DNA of 54,762 nucleotides from Hofstenia miamia (lineage: Eukaryota; Xenacoelomorpha; Acoela). The stretch covers positions 325,799 through 380,560 of the forward strand of contig SCFE01000017.1 of the NCBI GenBank assembly GCA_004352715.1, in the 5' to 3' direction. Of this stretch, positions 1-17,968 are shown one piece after another; the stretch's first letter is position 1, and every line of letters starts with the position of its first letter. Under the pieces are notes generated by a model, which saw nothing but the letters and a program-made list of their open reading frames with translations, ran no database searches and was not told the DNA's origin. The position numbers were made by a program, and so were the translations under genes.

Positions 1-428
1 ATTGATTTTTCAAATCTTCGTTTCTTAGATCTATATTCAATAATCAAATTATTATTTCTGTTCATTTAATTTGGAAAACCATTACCAATTGATGCAATTC
101 AATATAATAAACAAAAATATTGACAAGAATACATTCTTTTGGAGCACCTTACAATATTCAATGTAGGTTTTGCCAATTTAAACACGCTATTTATTTCGAA
201 GTGATTTCTTCAATTTTGAAATGATGCAAAACATCGATTATGACTGTCTAGATATTAATTTTCACACTCTTATATAGAGTGTAATGCAATTCAAACAAAT
301 ATCTTGATTTCAGTGCAAAATGCACTGATATATAACAAATTTCAGGTAAGACGCTGAAAAAAATTGCTAACATTTTATTATGATTGTGTTTTATTGCATT
401 GACTATTACATGTTAGGAATTAATTTAG

Positions 429-2989
<2,561 letters not shown>

Positions 2990-2997
2990 TTATTATT

Positions 2998-3003
2998 AAT
3001 AAA
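2998..3003 (+). terminator. Poly(A) signal AATAAA of METTL1, left copy
   Basis: A canonical AATAAA begins only 9 nt after the METTL1 stop codon, implying a very short 3' UTR. The right copy has the same arrangement. Confidence 0.7.
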
Positions 3004-3823
3004 CATTTTATAATTATTGATTAATTATTAATTTTCTAGACTTAACATTCCGGCACTTAAAATGTTTAGACATAGATAAGAACTTTGATGTACATTTACA
3101 TGTGCACAGTTGTTTAGAATATTATTTTGAGATTTACAAAATGTTATGTAGAGTGTGGGCCACTGGTTCCATGCAATTTCTCCAGCACTTGAAGACATGA
3201 GAGTCTACATCTAAGTTGTTTTTGGGTGTAAGATGATAAAAATATTTTGAAATATGTAATTGTGATAATTTGATTTAGTCTAACATAAACCTCTTATCTA
3301 GACAATGTGTTTTAAGATATACAGGGTGTCCCAGAAGTAGTCTAAGAGTTTTAATTGGCTCTCATTTTGGAACGGTGTTGATAATTTCCACCAAACTTTC
3401 CTCAAATGATTTATTGAATATGCCATTTTGTTTGCAATTTGAATTTTTAAAATCGATGAACTAATACTGCGATGTTTTTTGTCAAGTATATCGAGACAGT
3501 TTAAGGTTAACGATTACAAAATTTACAATAATTTATATCACATAAATAATATAAAATGTCGTTGAATAAATTTTTACACCACTACTCAATTCAATTTTGC
3601 TTTATAACTTATTAAACCAATCAATAAACTGTAATCGCTGTACATCACGTTTGATCGTTAATGAAGGCTATGAACAATTTGAACCGATTTTCAAAAACAA
3701 TTGTCTAAAAGCGGCCAAAAATTAAAATATAGTGAAGCACTACCAATAAACAAGGTAAAAACAGAAAAAGAAACGTATCATTTATTAACATGTTTCGGCA
3801 TGCCGTTATCTAAATATTTTCAT
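3004..3823. other. METTL1 3' flank, no gene seen
   Basis: AT-rich sequence with no convincing ORF. The words tacagggtgtcccagaagta near 3,325 resemble the ends of Tc1/mariner-type elements, but I found no matching opposite end nearby. The same sequence recurs in the right copy near 12,150. Confidence 0.5.
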
Positions 3824-3851
3824 TATATATATATATATATATATATATATT
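3824..3851. repeat. (AT)n microsatellite at the duplication breakpoint
   Basis: An uninterrupted AT dinucleotide run. It is the last sequence shared by the two METTL1 copies, so it marks the duplication or mis-join boundary. Confidence 0.95.
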
Positions 3852-4256
3852 TAGAATGCAGACTGTAATTATCTTATCAGAACTTGACAGATTTAATTAA
3901 ATACTAAAAGTGAACTCCAGATCTAGTGGATTGACGTTTCATTCATAAGTGTCATAATATAAATTATAATCAGAATCATATCAAGGCAACAACATGTTTA
4001 AATCATATATTTGATATGAAATAAGGCAACAACATGTTTATTTGATACGAAATTAAAAAATGGAAACAACACTATTAGAATAAGACACTAGTGGAATACA
4101 AAATTACTGGAATACAAAGTTATTGGAAACGATGCTATTGGAATACAAAATAAAAAATACAAAGCTAAAAATACGTCTTTAAAAAATACGAAATTAAAAA
4201 ATACGGCCTTAAAAATCCAGCCCAAATAATACAGTGCAATATTTTTAGTTATTTAA
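3852..4256. repeat. Degenerate short repeats
   Basis: The 18-mer aaggcaacaacatgttta occurs at about 3,984 and again at about 4,023. From 4,060 to 4,215 the words tggaatacaaa and aaaaatacg recur many times with drift. No coding potential is seen. Confidence 0.6.
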
Positions 4257-5539
4257 ATGGTGCGCTATAATTTGTTCCAACATAAAATGTTCCAATTTGT
4301 CCCTTTAACGTAAATTTGTGGACATTTAACAATAATGCAAAATTAATAACCTTGTTAAATTAGATATTGACGTTTCTGAGAAAATTGGTTTTGGAATTTA
4401 GATCAAGAAAATTGATGTGAGAGTTGCTACTGCTAATTTAACGAAATTTCTCTGTTAGCTGATTTAGATTTACAATGTTAGCGATCGAAAATATTAAGCA
4501 ATGAAAGAAATTTAATTTATAATGCACTTAAAAGCTACATTTCATAGTTATTCATTGTAATTTTAGCGGTTATTTTATTATGGAATCGAAATCAAGTTTC
4601 TGTTTATAAATGAACACTACTACTTAAAATATGTCTTGTAGAGTATTGAAATTGATTACAAACTGACGACAGGAAATGCATCCATCCTAGTGTGTATCCT
4701 TGAAGAACCTTATATGGTTTTTCATTGACGTATGCTCGGACTTAATTGTATTTCAACATTAAAAGGTAAATTTTATGTTAATTGACAGTTTATTGATAAA
4801 ATAGCATGTAGAACGCAAACGAATATTAATATCATACAACAGTTTGTGGCATTTGAAATATTTTATCTCAACTATGAATAAGGTAGATTTGTTCAGATAA
4901 AAATTATTCTATAAATATTGAAAAACACGAAAATTGTGCTAGTAAACCAATATTGTCTATAACATAATTTCACTTTATGTGTTAATATGAATTTAAATAA
5001 TTTTGTCTTACATATAATGCAAACAAACAGTAACTATAAAAATATATTTACAGCGTTTGTAACATCCAAATTATTTAATGTTTACAGAGATTCGGTAGAA
5101 GTCTGACTTACTATTTCCATACATAAGTATGGCTGTGTTATTTACACTACGAATCCTCAAGTAAATAAATAAATACTAAAATTAAAATTCACATTCATAT
5201 TGACAATACAATGAAAACTGCAACTGCTACTAAAAGACAATTTATTAATAATGGAAGTTAACGTAGCTGCTATTTAAGTTACGATCTATTTCAAATTTAT
5301 TACCGCAAACAGTATAGATTACTCAACAACATTAACACAATGGTTCACGAAAGCTCCAACAAATTTATTATCAACGTGAAATTTAATGCTAAATTAATCC
5401 CATTCTTAGAATCTTCTATTCATATTCAATATCTAATTTACCACATTGGTTAATTTTGCTTTAGTATGAAATGTCTATAAGTGTACATTAAAGGGACATT
5501 TTGGAACATTTTAAGTTGGAACAAATTAAGTGATGCCAT
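4257..5539. mobile_element. 1.28 kb transposon with long terminal inverted repeats, flanked by TTAA
   Basis: The two ends are inverted copies of about 60 bp. The left end reads atggtgcgctataatttgtt and then ccaacataaaatgttccaat. The reverse complement of the right end reads atggcatcacttaatttgtt and then ccaacttaaaatgttccaaa. Both continue into a shared tgtccctttaa block. TTAA lies immediately outside each end (4,253-4,256 and 5,540-5,543), which may be a target duplication. The interior has no ORF of note, so this is a non-autonomous element. TTAA suggests piggyBac-type insertion, but the termini do not begin with CCC, so the superfamily is open. Confidence 0.8.
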
Positions 5540-5543
5540 TTAA

Positions 5544-6275
5544 ATTTCTCCTAATTCAATGCAATAAAATTGATAGTAGACTAGATTGTATTTCAAATGT
5601 TTATCTAATTGATAGCTTTAATATAGCATGATGTAATACTAGACATAGCCATCTTAGGTATGTTAAAAGTTGTGTGCATAAACAAGTTATGTGAACCATT
5701 TACAGGTACCATACTTTGAGATTTTTGATTGGTAAAAATAAAATGTGGTGGCACTCTTGTTTTACTCTACTAGTTTATAGCCTAAGTTTCACTAATCGTA
5801 AACCGCTAAAGTTACATTTTCTAGGGGTGCCACACAGTTAGTCTTTTGACTATAGTCGAAAAAGTTTTATATATATATATTTATATATATATATTATAAA
5901 AATATGAGTTTTTACGCATTTTATATTAACTAGATATGTTTTCTATAGTCCATTATAGTAGTAGTTTAATTCACAATAACATATTAATACATATTATTTC
6001 AGTTTACGAAGCTTTTTATAATCGAAAAAATTGTTTTTGCCAGAGGGTGAGTTTATATGAATCTTGTTTGTATCTCTAGAAAGTTTTTTTTCAGTAATTT
6101 AGACGTGAAGAAGATGCGTCAAATGTCCACTTTCTTGAACTTCAGACTAATTCATCAGACTTTTTCCATAATTCACAAGAGATGCCTCATTCTGCCACTT
6201 TTGAAAAGGGATTGAACTTCTTTACCAAAGTAAGTATTGCTGCTGCATCTGAAAATAGATCAAAGTGTAGAATAG
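5544..6275. other. Spacer with AT microsatellite, no gene seen
   Basis: AT-rich. It includes an interrupted (TA)n tract at about 5,866-5,896. No ORF or RNA gene is recognisable. Confidence 0.5.
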
Positions 6276-6560
6276 ATGTTGGACAGTTGTCTTAATATTG
6301 TAAGATTGAAGAAGCTAGTCAGACATGGTTTCCTGGTGATGCCATCCTGCATAAACTTGATTGTTTTTATAGACGTTGTCCATATTGGGTATTTGGGTAT
6401 TGGCAAAGCACAGTTTTTCTTTGCTCTAGTCAGCAATTATTGGTTGTATCCCATTATTGTGCTATTTCAACTTTACGACTTATTATTCGTGAAAAATGTG
6501 CTGGACGGTAGATCATATATTACCCCAGATCATTTTCCCATTCATGTTAGCTTGGACAAA
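6276..6560 (+). pseudogene. Decayed Ty3/gypsy-type integrase zinc-finger fragment
   Basis: The frame contains VVHIGYLGIGKAQ followed by ALVSNYW, which matches the H-x-GHLGI-K ... YWPG core of the H2C2 integrase domain in LTR retrotransposons. The residues after it (YDLLFVKNVLDG... ITPDHFP) sit where the second zinc-binding half and the linker to the integrase core belong, but the cysteines are gone. No LTRs or other pol domains are visible nearby. This is a dead fragment; the family call rests on one motif. Confidence 0.5.
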
Positions 6561-8251
6561 CTTCGATCTTCAAGTCATTTGCAATTCGAAGTTTCTACAA
6601 CCAGAAAGGAGATGTCTGCAAAGAACAATTTCAGAAGAGTCGTGAGACTGGCCAACACTCTCTCTCTCACTCAGTGCTACCTACAACATCGATGTATTAA
6701 AACTCAAAAAGTCTGCCCTTAAGAAGAGCCTACACGATCTATTCCGCAATACACTTAATGAAAACCTAACTCTGAATTTTTATTTACCTTTTGATTTCTG
6801 TCAATCCCCTCAGTGTAATTTAAGTCTTTTGGTAGGTATTAAAGCTAAAATTGTTGGTGGCATAAAATTTTGCAATGTAGTCTGCATTAGTGTGAATTTA
6901 AACAATGCAGTGATACCCGAGATGTAATCAACGAATTTTACTAGAATGTTGTCTTTGCCAATTGGGTTCGACATGAAGTAAGTAAACAGAAGTGGCCCAA
7001 CTAGTGAACCTTGCAGTTTTCCTGTGCATAATCGTTCTACAAAATAGTTTAGAAACGTTCAGGTCTTTCAAAATCTTTACTCACAAAATGCATGTTGACA
7101 ATTAAAATTGTATGGCTTATTGATGAATACGAAAAGATGATATTAAGCCACCTTTTCCAATAATTTTTTCAATCACTACTCTGCTAGCAATTATGATGAT
7201 TATTTTTTATTACTTACGTTATTTTAATACTTCTAAATTTGTTTATTTACCCTTGATAATATTCCAAAACGCAAACTTGATATTCGTAACAACGGCCACT
7301 CTAGATCAATTATGTATGTGATTTTCATTCTTATTTGTAATGCATATTAATTATCTTTTGCTTTTAAGGGTTTTTATTTTTTCTTTAGAACTTTTAATAT
7401 ACTAGACCATGTGAATCGTTATTGGCTTTGTCGGTCTGTTTGCAGTATTCCCAAATCTTTTGCCTTAGTCGTGAACTGAGTAGGAAGTTTCTCTGACTAT
7501 TATGTTTTTGGCTCGAAAGGCTGTCACATCATATTTTCGTAATAAAAATTGAAGAAATATTAATAGCAGTCACGATCCTTAGTAGATCAGAGCATTCTAT
7601 ATAAATATAATAGCCATTTTCTTATGCAAATAATCAAATCCTTTTCTCTTGACCTTATTTTTAGTGTAAAGTTGGTGCCATAAATATGTCGTTGTACTGT
7701 CCTTGTGGATATGTATATTGCAATATGTGGATTATGTTTTGGTTTGGCAGTCAAATGCTTTAGAGTTACAGGACAATTTTTTCCAAAGGCTTATTACTAT
7801 ACTGTAGAAAGACTTCTTGCAATAAATACGAATTTATAAATGAAGAATATATAGCTAACATGTGGTGCTACTGTCCTTCTTGTATTTCCCTGAGAAATAA
7901 CTGTGGGTTTTTTGATTAAATTTCAATTTTTTAAGGATAATCATGATGGCCCTATTTATGTAATTTTTGCAGCATTTACAGAGGCTATCCACAAGATTTA
8001 CGGCTGAAGATGATGGAAAATAAAGAACATTGTATTAGTATATAATTTGTTTTGTTTCTTAATTTCATTTTATTATAAAGCCATAGTTTGATATGGAATA
8101 TTAATTGTATGACTTATGTTTTAATTTGAATGCGTTAATTTTTAATTTGAATGCAGTAATTTTTAATTTGAATGCGTTAGTTTTTAAATTGAAAGGTTAA
8201 ATTTGTAGATGCAATTATAAAAAACTTTTTTTATTCTATGTGTCTTGAAAT
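6561..8251. other. Spacer upstream of METTL1, no gene seen
   Basis: AT-rich with no convincing ORF. A short direct repeat (taatttttaatttgaatgc) recurs three times around 8,130-8,185, just ahead of the METTL1 5' region. No TATA or other core promoter element could be assigned with confidence. Confidence 0.45.
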
Positions 8252-8317
8252 GTGTGTTACAATCCCATTTTTACTCAGTCAATTGGAAACATTCTTAATA
8301 ATTTTAGGAATTTTGGA

Positions 8318-11817
<3,500 letters not shown>

Positions 11818-11825
11818 TTATTATT

Positions 11826-11831
11826 AATAAA
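11826..11831 (+). terminator. Poly(A) signal AATAAA of METTL1, right copy
   Basis: AATAAA 9 nt after the stop codon, identical to the left copy. Confidence 0.7.
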
Positions 11832-12649
11832 CATTTTATAATTATTGATTAATTATTAATTTTCTAGACTTAACATTCCGGCACTTAAAATGTTTAGACA
11901 TAGATAAGAACTTTGATGTACATTTACATGTGCACAGTTGTTTAGAATATTATTTTGAGATTTACAAAATGTTATGTAGAGTGTGGGCCACTGGTTCCAT
12001 GCAATTTCTCCAGCACTTGAAGACATGAGAGTCTACATCTAAGTTGTTTTTGGGTGTAAGATGATAAAAATATTTTGAAATATGTAATTGTGATAATTTG
12101 ATTTAGTCTAACATAAACCTCTTATCTAGACAATGTGTTTTAAGATATACAGGGTGTCCCAGAAGTAGTCTAAGAGTTTTAATTGGCTCTCATTTTGGAA
12201 CGGTGTTGATAATTTCCACCAAACTTTCCTCAAATGATTTATTGAATATGCCATTTTGTTTGCAATTTGAATTTTTAAAATCGATGAACTAATACTGCGA
12301 TGTTTTTTGTCAAGTATATCGAGACAGTTTAAGGTTAACGATTACAAAATTTACAATAATTTATATCACATAAATAATATAAAATGTCGTTGAATAAATT
12401 TTTACACCACTACTCAATTCAATTTTGCTTTATAACTTATTAAACCAATCAATAAACTGTAATCGCTGTACATCACGTTTGATCGTTAATGAAGGCTATG
12501 AACAATTTGAACCGATTTTCAAAAACAATTGTCTAAAAGCGGCCAAAAATTAAAATATAGTGAAGCACTACCAATAAACAAGGTAAAAACAGAAAAAGAA
12601 ACGTATCATTTATTAACATGTTTCGGCATGCCGTTATCTAAATATTTTC

Positions 12650-12651
<2 letters not shown>

Positions 12652-12681
<30 letters not shown>
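12652..12681. repeat. (AT)n microsatellite ending the right copy
   Basis: AT dinucleotide run, slightly longer than the left partner at 3,824-3,851. Sequence identity between the copies ends here. Confidence 0.9.
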
Positions 12682-12683
<2 letters not shown>

Positions 12684-13884
12684 CAATAACTTTGGTAGAT
12701 TTAGTTTATATTTCTATTTGTCTTTTTGTTTAGGCTTGGCTTCTTCAATTCTATATAAATTTATTTCATAATGCTAAGTTGAAAATTATCAATTGCCTTG
12801 AATAAGATTTTATGCGTAAATTTCATATAGCAATTCTTTAAGTGATTACAGATGGTTGACTAATTTTTGTTTGTAAATTTATTGTATTTCCAATTTTTTG
12901 TGCAAAACATGCTAAATATATGATGCGTTTCTTTGTTAAATTAATACATATACTCAACAATTTTGAATACGCAAGATAGTTGAGTTTTTTGTACAAACAC
13001 GGTGTTCTTCATTTACATATGCACATGTGAATGTCGAAAACATGATTTGTCTACCAAAATAATTGTCAGCATCAGTTGCAGTTTTGCATGCAACTGAAAA
13101 TAATAGATATGCCAGATATCCGGTAAAATTTAACCGGATTTTACCGGAAAATATATTCTGAAATAAATCTTGATTTAAAAATGGAATTGGAAGTTGTCAT
13201 GCAACAAAACAAGTTTTTCTGACATTTCAAAGCGTAGTCTCTAATTTTTATTTATCTTCATTCGATATTAATTGAGAACTGAGGTTGTTCTTCATCAAAA
13301 TTATAATTAGACAATCAAAAGTAATATTTTTCTCTCGGTCTATTTTGCAGTCTGCTTAAAATGAGATGGTTTTCAAACCTGGGGTGCAGTTAAATACGAA
13401 GTTACAAAGTTATAAAAGTCATATTTTGTTTTTTGAAAATACGGCAATCGTTGTAGCTGAAATGTCATATTTTGGCATAGTTTCATTAAATTAAGAAAAA
13501 ACTTAAAATTAATGCTGGATTGCAACTGCTTTAAATAATTTGAACTAGAATATTCATTCAATTTTAATTAATGTACTTTATGACCTAACTCCCGAGAAGA
13601 TTTTTGACCCGACGCGTTTCTAGGACTGGGCATGCTAGCTGCCAGCTGAAAATGTAGTAAATGAACTTTATGCATCATTATTTCATGCATTTAGAAAACC
13701 ACATGTGCTGCAGAACTGTGCCATGCGTATTCACGCAAAATATAATGTAAATTATGCAGAGACGCCGGAAGCAATTCAATATTGGGAGAAGCGGCCAAAA
13801 TTTTTCCAATGAATGTAATATACAATGTTTAGTGAAATTCTCTCTATATGAAATTCAAAAACATCAGTAAATTATAATAATGAT
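12682..13884. other. Spacer, no gene seen; one strong hairpin
   Basis: No credible ORF. At 13,120-13,147 ccggtaaaat and attttaccgg form a perfect 10-bp inverted repeat around an 8-nt loop. This could be a remnant of a foldback element. Confidence 0.5.
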
Positions 13885-16800
13885 CCAATTAGAAATATGT
13901 CATCTTGAAGACGACCCATATGATCTTGTGGGAGTCTTACACAAGTTCCAATGTCGCACCTCTAGGACTTCAGTTCAATACCACCATAAGACTTCATTTG
14001 AGACTCACAAAGGACCAATTTAAGACCATAGGAAAAATGAAAATATTGATACTAATTGCACCTAATATGAAAATCAATACATAGATTTAAAAAAATGACT
14101 ACTAAATTCCCAATTTAACAAAACTTTATTTAAAAAAACATTATCTTATATCAAAAACCCCATCAATATTTATTGTAAAAATTAATTTCCCTGTACCAAA
14201 CCGAATAAATATACAAATCAATGTAAGGCACTAAAAATAAGTATAAGATTACATACGGTAATCGTCTTCTATAAATTAATCTGTTGCTGAAGGATTTAAT
14301 TAATTGAAATGTGAAGGTCTATACAAGCCGATATTTTGAAATAATAGAAACATGAGTTCTGCAAATTAAAATGTTATAGTGTGAAATTTTACCTGGCTTA
14401 TTTAAAAACGAGAATTAAATTCACATGAAATACTTCCTAAGGTGTCCAAACCACCGTCACATTGTATAAATTTGGACAGTCATATAATCCTAAAATATAA
14501 AATTATAGGAATTAACAAAAAAATATCAGCATCCATCCAAGAACATGCTTCATCTGGAGTAATGTCACTGGTGGTACTAAACATGTGATTTATAATTTGG
14601 AGTGAATAGATTACACTTTATTTAAATATTTGCCGAACTCATGTTTCAATATTTTTATAATCTGTTTTAATATTATAAACTTTTTGCTTTTTTGATCAAA
14701 TAACAAGCGTGGATTCTTTTCTCATCACTAATCTTAAGCAAAATGTACATAAATTGTATGAATAATTTAATTCAGCAAAGCAACAAATACAAAGAATATA
14801 GACAATTGCCTGTATTGAAAATTCGAAAATACATTAATCGCCGCCCTTGGATATACTGCTTTCCCAATGCCAGCAGACCACGAAAATTTATAATTGTAAG
14901 GATGTCGTAAAAAATTTACTACAGCATTGTGCTTAAAACTAATCACTCTATATTACATTAATATGTATTATACTTCATTTTTATTCCTCTACTTCAAACC
15001 AATCTTAACATTATATTGAAAACGATCTTAGGCGAAATCTCCATTCAATGTCACACTAAATTAATAAGGACAAAAATGTAACAGAATAGTGTAAAATAAA
15101 TCAAAGGGCGAAGTAATATTCTAAGAAAATCAGCAAAAACTCACATTTAACCAAAATTAAAAATCAGAATAAAATGTATACTTGGTCTAATTAAAAAACA
15201 ACACCATGTCGTATACAAATGAAACAGTTAAACAATAGTAGCAAATTTTCTTTTCCTGGCTTGAAAAACATGGTAGCTTTTCCATGACCTTTTTACAAAA
15301 CTAACAAATCCTTTTAGAAAAACGTTAGATAATCAAGAACAAATAGAGTACAACTTTTCATTCTTAAAAGTACAACTGGAAAATCCTTACTGGAATCAGT
15401 ATTAATAAATTTTTCCTTCTTGGTTATGTAGTCTGCAATATAATGAGTTGTAGTGTATTCTTCCCAACTCAATTTATCTACAGAATCATTTAGCAATTCC
15501 ACATTTATTGAGATATTTAACGTGCAATGACATGATGAGTGAATCTTTTCCAACTTATCAACAAACAGATTAATTTTATTAAAGAAATCCATTCGTCGAA
15601 GTCTTGTTAGACAATATTTGATTTACTGATGTATACCGACAACCATCGGCCATTTGCCTAAGTGTGCAGAATAATTTCATCATTAGTTACGATGCCGATT
15701 TCTTGAGTTTTTTCATTAATTATGTTATTTCTTACACATTTCATGAAATGGGGCCTATCAAACAATAAGTATAAATTCTCTTCAAATGCACGAGAATGAT
15801 ATGCGAGCCAAGACTTTTTTAAATCAAACACTTCAAATTGATTGTAACAGTTTTGATTTACATTGTAGTTGTCACAAATAACAGTTATTACTTTACCATC
15901 AAGGGAATGTACCATTCTTATCGTTGCTAATAATTCTTCAAATTGGAAAATGCCATTGTTTTTGTGAATGGGAATAATACGAGCAATTAAATTAAAGTTA
16001 GAAACTTTTATGCTTTGAATCATTAGATAGAGGAGTTGACGCAACAGAAATTAGCACACATACAAATATAAAATGTACAAACTATTACTGAATTAAATTT
16101 CAATGATGTGTAATTTATATTTTGTAGTTTTTAGTGATTATATCTTAAAATCGTAGCTCAAGAGAAAATAATCACAACTAACAGAAAACTAACTCTAACT
16201 CAAGAAATATTCCCAAGTGAAAAACAATGAAATCATATTGATATCTATCCGATTGCATGATTCTAAAACTGCAATTCTAACAAATATCACGACAAAATCA
16301 CTTCTAAAATAAAAATATAGAAACAATTTTAATGGGGTAAATAATAATTATATGGAAAATGTAAAATTACTGCGAGGTATTTATAAATTCCAAAACATTG
16401 CGCTAAAAGATATTCTGTTGGTTATTTGGCATTATACATTCGACATTATCACATTCGACTTGTAACCTAGAAACATTTTATAGTGACATGTGAGAACTTT
16501 TTGGGTTGCTTTTGGCAATGGCTTTGTTATTGTTTTTGGGAGTTAAAGTTTGTTCTAAGAGTAATTGTCAATTATTTGCCAGAGATACAACAAAATATCG
16601 TCATTTATGAAAATATGTTTTCGTTTGAATAAAATTCGTAATATACCTAGAGTAGTTCGCTGGAGAGTGCTTGTGTACAATAGAATTGAACAAGACGTGC
16701 TGAAGACATATGAATGGGAAAACTTTGAAACTTCGGGGCTAACTTAGGACATTTATAATGGTCTATTGCTAATTGAGTAAGCAGCTTAATATATCTGGTG

Positions 16801-17138
16801 CTTGGGGTTGATGAAAATTCATTAGTTGAATTTTGGATTGGGTCTACCAAACTCAATTGGGGCCTAATAAACACACCTTGACAAAAATTTTCCAAATATA
16901 ATTTCATAATATGATCATCTACAAAGAATTTGGCTACGCCGTTATATGTAATACATCCTTCTTCTTTAAGTAATGAAAAAATATTGGGCACTTGAAGACT
17001 TCTTTAAGACGTCTTGAAGACCGTGTTTTTGAGTCGCCAGTAGGACTGATCTAATAAGAGTCTTAACATAGTCTTCAACGTCTTGAAGACTTCTGAGACC
17101 TAAATAAGACTGATTTGGGATGGTCCCTTTCTATTTGG
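13885..17138 (-). mobile_element. Probable P-element-like DNA transposon (about 3.25 kb)
   Basis: The interval contains a P/THAP9-type transposase relic on the minus strand (15,314-16,044). It is bounded by imperfect inverted ends: ccaattagaaatatgtcatc on the left, and ccaaatagaaagggaccatc as the reverse complement of the right. About 15 of 20 positions agree. Just inside each end lies a cluster of AAGAC/GTCTT words (13,910-14,025 and 16,990-17,110), as subterminal transposase-binding repeats would look. I could not identify a convincing 8-bp target duplication, so the exact borders are tentative. Confidence 0.5.
15314..16044 (-). pseudogene. P-element/THAP9-type transposase remnant
   Basis: Two minus-strand frames belong together. 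The upstream one (16,044-15,658, 128 aa) has the RNase H-like core: GKVITVICDNYNVNQ (first acidic residue after a beta strand, with an N-x-N as in P transposases) and LLFDRPHFMKCVRNNI, the D-x-PH-x-x-K-x-x-RN motif typical of P-element and THAP9 transposases. The downstream one (15,592-15,314) has HYIADYITKK, resembling the C-terminal YIAGYI-x-K segment. They are separated by a stop near 15,600. No THAP zinc finger was found upstream. The element is inactive as read. Confidence 0.65.
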
Positions 17139-17758
17139 GAATAAGTATTAAATACGGTTTGGTATATACACATGAATCACAATTTTCACTTTTAAATTCA
17201 ATGCCCAAATTTATTGATAAATGAATAATTTTTAGGAAATATAGAAGTGCCTTTGTTAGGGGATTTCTTTAATCAACACCCAGTTGAAGTGATAAGCCGG
17301 ACGACATTAAGCACTAAAATAGAATCTGAGATGCGCCTTTTTGACTCTGAAAAATCACCTCAAGTATTGTATTAATAAATCTTTAATAAATTATTTCATA
17401 TAATTATATTTTATATTACGTGTATTGTATATTGTTCAGCATTATATCTGTTACTTAATTTTTATTCATGTTTACAGGTGTTTTATACTGGTTTAGACAA
17501 AACACTTTTTATTTACTGGTTTAGCGACGACATTACAAATAATAGTAATGCGAAAATGTAGTTGCTTGTAAACAAGCTGTTTTACGACTTTTTTACATTA
17601 GTGTATTATCATTATCAAGTAATGCCGCTTAATTCTACAATACTCATTAATATTTAAACTCTTTCAAATTAACATGAATTGTTTTTAAATATTATATGAA
17701 TATTAAAAATATTAAATATACTTATTAAAATAATCAGTGTTATTTTAAAGATAATATT

Positions 17759-17968
17759 TTGGAGAGTTGGCAAACGTCATTGCGATTTCCTCTTTTGCAA
17801 AAGACTGCGAAAAGGATCTCCAGTTCATCTGAGTGTGTTGAACGACTTTTCAGCAACAATGGGTTGATTTTATCTAAGGTTCGCCACAAAATAAAGCCTA
17901 ATGTCCTACAATCCATTGTCCATATGAAGAGCCACAATAAGATGCAAAGTTTAATGAAAAAATTGTGA
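17759..17968 (+). pseudogene. hAT transposase C-terminal dimerisation fragment
   Basis: The frame reads W-x(6)-FPLLQKTAKRI, then SSSECVERLFSNNG, then KVRHKIKPNVLQSIVHMKSH. These are the successive landmarks of the hAT dimerisation domain (yP-x-L-x-x-A, S-x-x-x-ER-x-FS, R-x-x-L-x-P). About 69 residues survive and end at a natural-looking stop; the catalytic part is absent upstream. Confidence 0.75.

Noticed and set aside
16647-16991. Minus-strand 114-codon frame near the right end of the P-like element
   Set aside because: It could be part of the transposase N-terminus, but no THAP cysteines or other motif is visible, so it is not annotated separately.
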